Shown here: positions 1-5,230 of the stretch, one piece after another
Position numbering within the stretch: the stretch's first letter is position 1
Layout of the letters: the number at the start of each line of letters is the position of its first letter
NCBI GenBank assembly: GCA_031290405.1
Contig: JAITNO010000048.1
Span: 1 to 5,230, forward strand
From: Spirochaetaceae bacterium
Lineage (GTDB): Bacteria > Spirochaetota > Spirochaetia > Treponematales > Breznakiellaceae
Length of the DNA: 5,230 nucleotides
Direction of reading: 5' to 3'
Program-made: the position numbers and the translations under genes
Notes under the pieces: model-generated
Seen by the model: only the letters and a program-made list of their open reading frames with translations
What the model was told of the DNA's origin: nothing
The model's database searches: none

Positions 1-190
1 CCCCCAGATTTCCGCTTTTTTTTAGAAACGCGGAAGGGGGGTGCCGGGGGGAGCCCCCCCCAACGCGCGCAATTCGTGGCGCGCTACCCCCCCGGCGGGG
101 GGGGGATTTACCCCCCCCCGCAACGCCCCCCCAGCGGGGGCCAGCCCCCGCTTGCCCCCGCTGGGAGGCCACGGGCCTCCCAGACCCACC
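1..190. other. GC-rich low-complexity region with homopolymer tracts and clustered perfect hairpins; no gene seen
   Basis: This stretch holds runs of C and G: G6 at 36-41, G6 at 46-51, C8 at 54-61, C7 at 87-93, G9 at 97-105, C9 at 111-119 and C7 at 126-132. Perfect inverted repeats follow one another: TTCCGC/GCGGAA at 10-15/30-35, GGGGGG/CCCCCC at 46-51/54-59, GCGCGC/GCGCGC at 65-70/79-84, AGCGGGGG/CCCCCGCT at 133-140/145-152, and a 10-bp stem at 161-183. Reading frames are open across it on both strands, but their residues simply reflect G and C tracts (Pro, Gly, Arg, Ala), so I see no gene. A T8 run lies at 16-23 without a hairpin directly before it inside the window. The role is unknown; it may be a repeat-rich intergenic spacer. 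Confidence 0.7.
161..183. repeat. Perfect 10-bp GC hairpin with 3-nt loop
   Basis: The arms CTGGGAGGCC (161-170) and GGCCTCCCAG (174-183) are exact reverse complements around the loop ACG. No T run follows on either strand, so it does not look like a standard intrinsic terminator, although it could still form a strong structure or protect an RNA end. It directly precedes the 21-bp array. Confidence 0.8.
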
Positions 191-568
191 CATACCGGGC
201 CGCGGACAAGCCATCCGCGACCGCGGACAAGCCATTCTGGCACCCGAACAAGTTATTCTGGCACCCGAACAAGTTATTCGGGCCCCCGAACAAATCATTC
301 GGGCCCCCGAACAAATCATTCTGGCTCCCGAACAAGTCATTCTGGCCCCCGAACAAGTCATTCTGGCCCCCGAACAAGTCATTCGGGCCCCCGAACAAGT
401 CATTCGGGCCCCCGAACGATTCATTCGGGCCCCCGAACGATTCATTCGGGCCCCCGAATAAGTCATTCGGGCCCCCAAAAGGGCCGCTCGCGGTTGAGGA
501 AAGGCCGCTCGCAGTTGAGGAAGGGCCGCTCGCGCTTGAGGAAGGGCCGCTCGCGCTTGAGGAAAGGC
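191..568. repeat. Composite tandem array: 18 units of 21 bp in two families (A, then B)
   Basis: Units begin every 21 bases from 191 and stay in exact register to 568 (18 x 21 = 378). Family A (191-463) typically reads CATTC, then GGGCCCCCGAA, then CAAGT; the first two units (191, 212) are diverged. The unit at 464-484 is a hybrid: its left part is family A and its right part (AAAAGGGC) matches the end of family B. Family B (485-568, four units) has the core CGCTCGC followed by TTGAGGAA and a GGC end. There are no unique spacers, so this is not CRISPR. Because 21 is a multiple of three, several frames stay open, but substitutions between units show no consistent synonymous bias in any plus-strand frame, which argues against a protein. 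Twenty-one bases are about two helical turns, so copies would face the same side of the DNA. The array ends about 60 bp before the promoter of the alarmone synthetase gene. Confidence 0.9.
485..568. repeat. Family B part of the array: four 21-bp units
   Basis: Units start at 485, 506, 527 and 548. They share CGCTCGC, TTGAGGAA and a final GGC, and differ at a few positions (CGG, CAG or CGC before TTGAGG; AAAGGC or AAGGGC at the end). The sequence is unrelated to family A but keeps its period and phase. The next 21 bases (569-589) are not a recognisable further copy. Confidence 0.85.
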
Positions 569-616
569 CTTCCGCGGGCGTGAGCGGGTTTGTGGGATCC
601 GTCTTAGGCGGGTTGC

Positions 617-629
617 GCCGCCGAGCGGC
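617..629. promoter_or_regulatory. Perfect 5-bp dyad abutting the -35 box; possible operator
   Basis: GCCGC (617-621) and GCGGC (625-629) are exact reverse complements around CGA, and the next base is the first T of the -35 element. An overlapping dyad, GGCGG/CCGCC (607-611/618-622), gives an alternative pairing. The position suits a protein-binding site, but in such GC-rich DNA short dyads arise easily, so the regulatory role is only a suggestion. Confidence 0.3.
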
Positions 630-658
630 TTGATTGACGCGCTCCCCTGCGCTACAAT
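630..658 (+). promoter_or_regulatory. Sigma70-like promoter for the alarmone synthetase operon
   Basis: A -35 box TTGATT (630-635; 4 of 6 consensus matches) and a -10 box TACAAT (653-658; 5 of 6) are separated by exactly 17 bp. Transcription would be expected to start about 6 to 8 bases after the -10 box, at roughly 664-666, which is on or next to the ATG at 666. No Shine-Dalgarno sequence lies upstream of that ATG. This arrangement predicts a leaderless or nearly leaderless mRNA and excludes the TTG at 630 and ATG at 657 as starts if this promoter is the one used. Confidence 0.6.
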
Positions 659-665
659 GACGTTG

Positions 666-2444
666 ATGACTGCCGAATTGTTGCTAACTCACCTACAATC
701 TTTTCCCGTTGAAGAGCGGACGCGGCTGGAAAAAGTTTTCCGCGAGGCGGCGCCTGACGAGTATGCCGCAGGCGTCGCCGGCATTGCCCTTGAGCTTGGT
801 CTTGACGCGGATTGCGTTGTCGCCGCGCTGCTCCACTATGGCTTAAAAGACAAAGAGGCGTTCGATGAATTTGACGAAAAGCGCATTGCCGACGGCTATG
901 GCGCCTCCGTCGCCGCGCTGATGGCGGAGGCGCGAAGGGTTGAGGGGATTTCGGCAAAGGGCAAAACAAACCTTGAGGCGGAGAACATCCGCAAGATGCT
1001 CTTCGCGATGATACACGACGTTAGGGTGCTGTTCCTCCGGCTTGCCGACAGATTGCAAACGCTGCGGACGCTCAAGGGCAAGCCTGAAGAGGAGCAAAAG
1101 AGGACGGCGCAGGAATGTCTTGACATCTACGCGCCGCTTGCCGACCGTTTCGGGGTGTCCTGGTTAAAGGCCGACATCGAAGACCTTTCGTTAAAGTACT
1201 TGAACCGCGAAGCGTTCAACCAGGTTAAAGAGATTGTCGCGTTAAAGAAAACTGAACGGCAGAACTTTTTGGATACGATTCAAGTCATCCTTACACAGGA
1301 AGCGCACAAGGCGGGATTGAAAATCGAAGTGAACAGCAGGGCGAAGCATTTCTATTCGATCTATCAAAAGATGCGTAAGCGAAATAAAAACGCGCAAGAT
1401 ATGTACGACTTGTTCGGCATCCGCATTTTTTGCGATACGATGGAAGCCTGCTATACCATGCTGGGCATTCTCCATTCGCTGTGGAAGCCGCTCCACGGGA
1501 GGTTTAAGGATTACATTGCGATGCCTAAGGCGAATGGGTATCAGAGCCTGCACACTACGGTGATGACCGGGCTCGACTGCGGCGGCTCCGCGAATCATAT
1601 AGAGATCCAAATCAGGACGTTCGATATGCACAATGTCGCCGAACACGGCATAGCAAGCCATTGGTTGTATAAAAAGGGAACGACGTCGGAGCTTGTTCAC
1701 GCTGATTATCTGCCGGTGGTAAACAAACTAAAAACCTTTTTGTCCGACCGCCACGGGCGCTTTCAGCCTTGCCTTCAGCATGAAGAGGGCGATTCATTCC
1801 TTGTTGAGCTGAAGAAGGAGATACTGAGGGATTCCATCTTTGTGTTTACGCCTCAGGGCAAGGTTGTCGAGCTTCCCTCAGGCGCGACGGCACTGGACTT
1901 TGCCTACAGCATTCATTCGGCGATTGGCGACCATTGTTCGCTTGCAAAAGCCGACGGCAGAATCATTTCGTTAAGCCTTCCCTTGCAGAACACGCAGGTA
2001 ATCGAGATCGCCACTTCGCAGGCGGCGCACCCTCACCAGAACTGGCTTAACGTCGTCAAGACGGCGAAGGCGCGCAATAAAATCCGCCAGTGGCTTGCGG
2101 CAAACGACGAGGCGCTCATTGCCGAACGGAATCTGCTGGAAAAAAAGAAGCGGGCGGCGGCCGAGGCGGCGGCGCTTAGAACGCACGAAGCGAAGCACGA
2201 CGAAACGCAGCCTGCGCGGGCGACGCAGAGCGCGGCGGAACCGGTGCACGTCCGCGTCGAAGACCAACGAAACCTGCTCGTCCGTTTTGCGAAATGCTGC
2301 AATCCTGTGTTGGGCAGCGACATAGTCGGCTTCGTGTCGCGGGGAAGGGGCATCGTCATCCACCGCAAGGGCTGCAAGAGCCTGCCTTACATAAAAGAGT
2401 TTGAAGAGCGCCGCATCGACACCGAGTGGGATTATCAGATATGA
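666..2444 (+). CDS. relA: RelA/SpoT-homologue (p)ppGpp synthetase with degenerate hydrolase domain and no ACT domain
   Basis: The family transfers pyrophosphate from ATP to GTP or GDP to make the stringent-response alarmone (p)ppGpp in the cytoplasm. Numbering from ATG 666 (592 aa), the order is an HD-like region (about 30-150), a synthetase (about 180-345), TGS (about 389-450), a charged helical linker, and a Cys-rich domain with C544, C545, H566 and C570. The synthetase looks intact: the H228-Y230-S231-Y233 segment, catalytic D248 in YDLFGIRI, RFKD at 279-282 (the RXKD type of bifunctional enzymes), YQSLHT at 292-297 and catalytic E313 in EIQIRT. The hydrolase region is damaged: the usual HP histidine motif is absent, the HD pair is H57-Y58, the EDT equivalent is K-D-K, and the Asn of DRLHN is Thr (T132), though D128 remains. 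The protein is shorter than the usual 700 or more residues because it ends after the Cys-rich domain. Upstream in-frame TTG 630 and ATG 657 lie within the promoter, so ATG 666 was chosen. It overlaps the next gene by ATGA. Confidence 0.93.
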   Translation: MTAELLLTHLQSFPVEERTRLEKVFREAAPDEYAAGVAGIALELGLDADCVVAALLHYGLKDKEAFDEFDEKRIADGYGASVAALMAEARRVEGISAKGKTNLEAENIRKMLFAMIHDVRVLFLRLADRLQTLRTLKGKPEEEQKRTAQECLDIYAPLADRFGVSWLKADIEDLSLKYLNREAFNQVKEIVALKKTERQNFLDTIQVILTQEAHKAGLKIEVNSRAKHFYSIYQKMRKRNKNAQDMYDLFGIRIFCDTMEACYTMLGILHSLWKPLHGRFKDYIAMPKANGYQSLHTTVMTGLDCGGSANHIEIQIRTFDMHNVAEHGIASHWLYKKGTTSELVHADYLPVVNKLKTFLSDRHGRFQPCLQHEEGDSFLVELKKEILRDSIFVFTPQGKVVELPSGATALDFAYSIHSAIGDHCSLAKADGRIISLSLPLQNTQVIEIATSQAAHPHQNWLNVVKTAKARNKIRQWLAANDEALIAERNLLEKKKRAAAEAAALRTHEAKHDETQPARATQSAAEPVHVRVEDQRNLLVRFAKCCNPVLGSDIVGFVSRGRGIVIHRKGCKSLPYIKEFEERRIDTEWDYQI

Positions 2445-3574
2445 ATTTTCTTTCGCGCATCAGAATGCCTTATCTGGCGTGGTGTGTCTTCCTTGCCTTC
2501 CTTGGTTGCGCGAGCGTCCCCAAGCCTGGTCCCGCCAGCGGCGACGTCTATGTTACGATGATTGCCGCGGGCGATAATTTGATGCACATACAGCTGATAG
2601 ATTGCGCTTGGGACGAAGAGTCGGGCTCGTATGACTTTGAAGGCTACTATAGCGAAGTGCGCGGCGCCGTCGTACGCGCCGACATCGCCTTCATCAACCA
2701 AGAGACCTTGATCGCGGGGGAAGCTTTTGGGTATTCGGGCTATCCTGAGTTTAACGGGCCGCGCGAGATTGGGCAGGCGCTTGTCAACGTCGGCTTTGAC
2801 GTGGTAAACCACGCGACCAACCACACGATGGACAAGGGTGAAGGGGCGGTTCGCGCCGTAATCGATTACTGGAAGACGCAACCGCGTGTTACGATGCTTG
2901 GCTTGCATGAATCGCAGGAGGCGCGCGACGCTCAAAACAACATCGTCGACGTGAACGGCATCAGGATTGGCTTTCTTGCATACACATACGGATTGAACGA
3001 AATACCGCTGCCTAAGGGGAAGCCCTATCTTGTTTCGTTAATCGACGCCGATGTTATGGCAAAAGAGATAGACGCCCTGCGCCCGCGTTGCGACTTCCTC
3101 GTTGTGTCAATGCACTGGGGCAATGAATACGAGCACACGCCGAGCAAGAAGCAGGAGGAGCTTGCAGCGTTTCTTGCCGCCCACAACGTTGACCTGGTGA
3201 TTGGGCATCACCCCCATGTGTTGCAGCCCGTCCGCACTCTGGCGAAGGCGGACGGCGGCTCGATGCTCGTTTTTTTTTCTTTGGGCAATTTCCTTTCGGC
3301 GCAGGACAAGAGAGCGCGTCTCTTGGGCGGCATGATGCGCATAAAACTAAAAGCCGATAAAGACAACCGCGTCAGCGTGGAAGAATCGGAGCTTCTCCCG
3401 TTGGTAACGCACTACGAGCGCGGGCATAAGGCGTTCAAAGTTTATTTTCTGGAGAACTATTCAGAGGCGCTCGCCCTGCTTCACGGCGTCCACCCGGATT
3501 CGGAGGCGCTTTCGATTGAGTACTTTATTGATTTGATTGCAAGCATTGCAGGCGGCAAAGCCCGTGAAGAATAA
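2441..3574 (+). CDS. CapA/PgsA-family (PGA_cap) metallophosphoesterase-fold lipoprotein
   Basis: The 377-aa product resembles the CapA family, named for poly-gamma-glutamate capsule export proteins but also found in many bacteria without such capsules; the reaction is generally unproven. After a basic, hydrophobic leader there is a lipobox-like F-L-G-C with C23, so a lipid-anchored protein outside the cytoplasmic membrane is likely; Phe at -3 fits a permissive, spirochaete-like lipobox. Metal-site motifs of the calcineurin-like fold are in order: GDN (D45, N46), NQE after the first hundred codons' midpoint, NHATNH with D131 (N123-D131), MHWG (H225), and GHHPHV (H256, H257, H259), followed by SLGNF. 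ATG 2441 was preferred to GTG 2426 because it gives a clean signal peptide and overlaps the preceding TGA as ATGA, which suggests translational coupling. A T9 run at 3270-3278 lies in the coding sequence. No other capsule genes (capB, capC) are nearby, so a capsule role is not supported. Confidence 0.88.
   Translation: MNFLSRIRMPYLAWCVFLAFLGCASVPKPGPASGDVYVTMIAAGDNLMHIQLIDCAWDEESGSYDFEGYYSEVRGAVVRADIAFINQETLIAGEAFGYSGYPEFNGPREIGQALVNVGFDVVNHATNHTMDKGEGAVRAVIDYWKTQPRVTMLGLHESQEARDAQNNIVDVNGIRIGFLAYTYGLNEIPLPKGKPYLVSLIDADVMAKEIDALRPRCDFLVVSMHWGNEYEHTPSKKQEELAAFLAAHNVDLVIGHHPHVLQPVRTLAKADGGSMLVFFSLGNFLSAQDKRARLLGGMMRIKLKADKDNRVSVEESELLPLVTHYERGHKAFKVYFLENYSEALALLHGVHPDSEALSIEYFIDLIASIAGGKAREE
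3550..3555 (+). promoter_or_regulatory. Shine-Dalgarno-like AGGCGG that decides the azlC start
   Basis: AGGCGG lies 8 bases before GTG 3564, inside the end of the CapA-like gene. This favours GTG 3564 over the upstream in-frame TTG codons at 3537 and 3546, which lack such a site. Confidence 0.55.
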
Positions 3575-4274
3575 TGTGTTTGCGCGCGCGTTTCGGCATT
3601 CGATTCCCGTGCTGCTCGGCTACATCGCGCTGGGGGCGGCCTTCGGACTCATGTTAAGCCGGAATTACCCCTGGTGGCTTGCGTTGATCATGAGCGTCGT
3701 GATGTATGCCGGCGCAGGGCAGATCTATGCGGTAAGCATTTTCGCCGCAGGCGCCGGAATTGCCGACGCCATGCTCATTCAGTTTGTGCTCAACGCGCGC
3801 CACATGGCCTACGGCATCACGATGTTGAAGAAGTATGCCGCAGCGGGGAAGTACAAACCCTACCTAATCTTCGCGTTGAGCGACGAAACATTCGCGCTCC
3901 TCTCGTCCCTCCCCGATGTGCAGAAGAACGAAACCCTCGACGAACGCAACGCGTTTATGTTTTACGTCAGCCTGCTCGACCAGTGTTATTGGGTCGCCGG
4001 CTGCACCTTGGGCGCGCTGGCCGGATCGATCATCCCGCTCGGCCTGGACGGCATTGATTTTGCCCTTACCGCCCTCTTCATCGTGCTTTTGATTGAACAG
4101 ATTACCCGCCTTAAAAAAGCCGCGCCGTTCGTCGCTTCGGCGGCACTTACCGTTGCCGCCGTGCTCCTGCTGCCCAGCGCCGTTTCGCTGCTCGGCGCGC
4201 TGGCCGTCAGCCTTGCCGCCGTTCACTTCATCGCTCACTTTAACAATGCGCGCGCAAAGGGGCCCTCGTGTTAG
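3564..4274 (+). CDS. azlC: AzlC-family branched-chain amino acid export protein, large subunit
   Basis: AzlC and AzlD together form an inner-membrane exporter of branched-chain amino acids and analogues; the pair is known from Bacillus subtilis azlCD (4-azaleucine resistance) and the related E. coli YgaZH. The 236-aa product is strongly hydrophobic with several membrane segments, the first at about 13-32 (PVLLGYIALGAAFGLML). Family landmarks are the GYxxxGxAFG start, G-AGQ in the second segment, N77-A-R-H80 (the NxRH motif), S106-D-E-T-F110, the DQCYWVAG segment, and DGIDFALTALFIVLL. GTG 3564 with its SD site was chosen; it overlaps the preceding gene by 11 bases. The 3' end overlaps azlD by 7 bases, typical of this pair. 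Specificity for branched-chain amino acids is inferred from the family, since relatives may export other substrates such as methionine. Confidence 0.9.
   Translation: MKNNVFARAFRHSIPVLLGYIALGAAFGLMLSRNYPWWLALIMSVVMYAGAGQIYAVSIFAAGAGIADAMLIQFVLNARHMAYGITMLKKYAAAGKYKPYLIFALSDETFALLSSLPDVQKNETLDERNAFMFYVSLLDQCYWVAGCTLGALAGSIIPLGLDGIDFALTALFIVLLIEQITRLKKAAPFVASAALTVAAVLLLPSAVSLLGALAVSLAAVHFIAHFNNARAKGPSC
4256..4262 (+). promoter_or_regulatory. Shine-Dalgarno-like AAAGGGG for azlD
   Basis: AAAGGGG lies 5 bases before GTG 4268, inside the end of azlC. It supports the GTG start and the 7-base overlap of the two genes. Confidence 0.5.
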
Positions 4275-4651
4275 ATACGTCAGGCGCGTTGCTGTACACC
4301 ATCGTCATGGCGGCAGTCATCTTCTTTTGCAGACTGTTCCCCTTTCTTTTTTTCGCCGGAAAGAAGGGCGCCGCCTCGTCGCCGTTGAAACAACAATTCT
4401 TATCGTTCATCGAAAAGACCGCGCCCCCCGTCGCAATGACCGTCCTCGCCGTCCGCGAAATCGCCACGCCCATAAAAGAAGCCTTTGCAACGCAGCGCTT
4501 GTCGCATGAGTTTTTCTTTGCGATACTGCCGGTTGTCGTGGCAAGCGCCGTATGCGCGCTGCTCTACATCTTTGCGAAGCGGAACGCGCTCGTGAGCATA
4601 TTCGGCGCTACCATCCTGTTCATGGTATTAAAGAAGTGCATAGAAGGATAG
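4268..4651 (+). CDS. azlD: AzlD-family branched-chain amino acid transporter, small subunit
   Basis: AzlD is the small membrane partner of AzlC in branched-chain amino acid export. The 127-aa product is slightly longer than many family members (about 100-110 aa) but keeps the landmarks: an N-terminal membrane segment ending in F-F-C-R-L-F-P-F (matching the family's T-x-x-x-R-x-x-P-F), APPVAMTVLAV in the middle, then a hydrophobic segment LPVVVASAVCALLYIF, and KRNALVSIFGATILFMVL at the C terminus (the family's N-x-L-x-S-I-x-x-G-T). It starts at GTG 4268 behind an SD-like AAAGGGG and overlaps azlC by 7 bases, so the two are probably translationally coupled. The identification rests on motif match plus position directly after azlC. 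Confidence 0.88.
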   Translation: MLDTSGALLYTIVMAAVIFFCRLFPFLFFAGKKGAASSPLKQQFLSFIEKTAPPVAMTVLAVREIATPIKEAFATQRLSHEFFFAILPVVVASAVCALLYIFAKRNALVSIFGATILFMVLKKCIEG

Positions 4652-4655
4652 ACAC

Positions 4656-4661
4656 AAGGAG
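4656..4661 (+). promoter_or_regulatory. Strong Shine-Dalgarno AAGGAG for the HD-domain gene
   Basis: AAGGAG lies 6 bases before ATG 4668. It is the clearest ribosome binding site in the window and fixes the start. The contrast with the first gene, which has none, is notable. Confidence 0.75.
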
Positions 4662-4667
4662 AAGATC

Positions 4668-5230
4668 ATGGCAACAACAGAGAACAAGCTTACCCGCCAG
4701 GCGGCGTGGGAGCTCCTAAGAAAGTACAACACAGACCACTTCCACCTGCAACACGCGCTTACCGTCGAAGGCGTCATGCGTTGGTTTGCCGAAGAACTCG
4801 GGCACGGCGAAGACAAAGAGTTCTGGGGCGCCGTCGGACTGCTCCACGACATTGACTTCGAGGCATACCCCGACGAGCATTGCCTCAAAGCCCCCGAACT
4901 CCTGCGCGAAGGCGGCGCGGGAGAGCAGCTGATACACGCCGTGTGCAGCCACGGCTACGGGCTCACCGCCTGCGACGCAAAACCCGAACACCACATGGAA
5001 AAAGTCCTCTTTGCGTGCGACGAGCTCACCGGCCTTGTCTGGGCCGCCGCCCTCATGCGCCCCTCAAAAAGCGTGCAGGACATGGAGTTAAAATCCCTCA
5101 AGAAAAAGTATAAGACGCCCGCCTTCGCCGCCGGCTGCTCCCGCGCCGTCATCGAACAAGGCGCCGCGATGCTCGGCTGGGACCTGGACGCCCTCCTCCA
5201 CAAAACCATCCTCGCCATGCGCTCCTGCGA
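4668..5230 (+). CDS. HD-domain metal-dependent phosphohydrolase, 3' end outside window
   Basis: The open frame runs from ATG 4668 to the window edge (187 codons plus two bases) without a stop. HD-domain proteins hydrolyse phosphate esters, often of nucleotides, using His and Asp metal ligands. Visible ligands are H29 (in HFHLQHA), H60-D61 (LLHDID), further histidines in DEHCLKAPELL and VCSHGYG, and D118 (FACDELTGL). The later part (RPSKSVQDMELKSLKKKYK, then FAAGCSR) matches a widespread stand-alone HD family of about 190-200 aa, so only a few residues are probably missing. The substrate is unknown. It lacks the RSH or MESH1 hydrolase signature (HDxxEDT), so I do not call it an alarmone hydrolase. 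It follows azlD by 16 bases with a strong SD and is probably co-transcribed. Its codons are richer in C at third positions than the first gene. Confidence 0.85.
   Translation, partial: MATTENKLTRQAAWELLRKYNTDHFHLQHALTVEGVMRWFAEELGHGEDKEFWGAVGLLHDIDFEAYPDEHCLKAPELLREGGAGEQLIHAVCSHGYGLTACDAKPEHHMEKVLFACDELTGLVWAAALMRPSKSVQDMELKSLKKKYKTPAFAAGCSRAVIEQGAAMLGWDLDALLHKTILAMRSC

Noticed and set aside
10..35. Intrinsic terminator using the T8 run at 16-23
   Set aside because: The T run sits in the loop between TTCCGC and GCGGAA rather than after a stem. A stem ending left of the window cannot be judged.
108..398. Minus-strand open frame with FGGPNDL-like repeats
   Set aside because: It is the antisense of the array; no promoter or ribosome binding site is seen and the C-terminal part is G/C tract translation.
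191..568. CRISPR array
   Set aside because: Units are directly adjacent with no unique spacers, and no cas genes are present.
191..568. Iteron-type replication origin
   Set aside because: Unit length would suit iterons, but there is no rep or dnaA gene, no AT-rich unwinding region and no DnaA box seen.
41..583. Second overlapping open frame with SGPRTSH-like repeats
   Set aside because: Same cause as the other frame. Changes between units are mostly non-synonymous, there is no domain, and the start lies in homopolymer DNA.
76..633. Long open frame of heptapeptide repeats (FGPPNKS-like, then PLAVEEG-like) ending just before the alarmone synthetase gene
   Set aside because: The frame stays open because a 21-bp repeat without stops is a multiple of three. 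It begins with GTG inside G/C tracts with no ribosome binding site, and most unit-to-unit changes are non-synonymous in this frame.
2426..2440. GTG 2426 as the start of the CapA-like gene
   Set aside because: It would add residues before an otherwise clean lipoprotein signal, and ATG 2441 gives the typical ATGA overlap.
2380..2460. Frameshift that removed an ACT domain from the alarmone synthetase
   Set aside because: Downstream sequence in every frame gives no ACT-like continuation, and the next gene begins immediately with a signal peptide, so the short form looks genuine.

Overview
The window is a bacterial chromosomal segment of moderately high GC. It holds about 650 bases of repeat-rich, apparently non-coding DNA, followed by five same-strand genes packed like one operon. 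The source organism cannot be fixed from the sequence. A permissive lipobox (F-L-G-C) on the second gene and the overall gene style would suit a host-associated spirochaete of the Treponema type, but Bacillota are a real alternative, and this is a low-confidence inference.

Layout. Bases 1-190 are a run of G and C homopolymer tracts and perfect GC hairpins. Bases 191-568 are an array of 18 units of exactly 21 bp. It is built from two unit families, A and B, joined without loss of register through one hybrid unit. Most A units carry a perfect or near-perfect 14-bp dyad. Bases 569-629 are a GC-rich spacer ending in a small perfect dyad that touches a sigma70-like promoter (TTGATT, 17 bp, TACAAT, 630-658). 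The predicted transcription start falls on or next to the best ATG of the first gene, and no Shine-Dalgarno sequence is visible, so a leaderless mRNA is plausible.

Genes. (1) 666-2444 is a RelA/SpoT-homologue alarmone synthetase with an intact synthetase domain carrying the RXKD signature, a TGS domain and the C-terminal Cys-rich domain. Its hydrolase domain has lost key residues and it has no ACT domain. (2) 2441-3574 is a CapA/PgsA-type metallophosphoesterase-fold lipoprotein. (3) 3564-4274 is AzlC and (4) 4268-4651 is AzlD, the two subunits of a branched-chain amino acid exporter. (5) 4668 to beyond the window end is a stand-alone HD-domain phosphohydrolase.

The first four genes overlap by 4, 11 and 7 bases, and the fifth follows after 16 bases, so co-transcription from the promoter at 630-658 is likely. 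If so, the starvation-alarmone enzyme is expressed together with a branched-chain amino acid exporter, a plausible physiological link. The roles of the CapA-like lipoprotein and the HD protein in such a unit are not known. The most unusual parts are the 21-bp composite array (two helical turns per unit) directly upstream of the promoter and the mixed signature of the alarmone enzyme.
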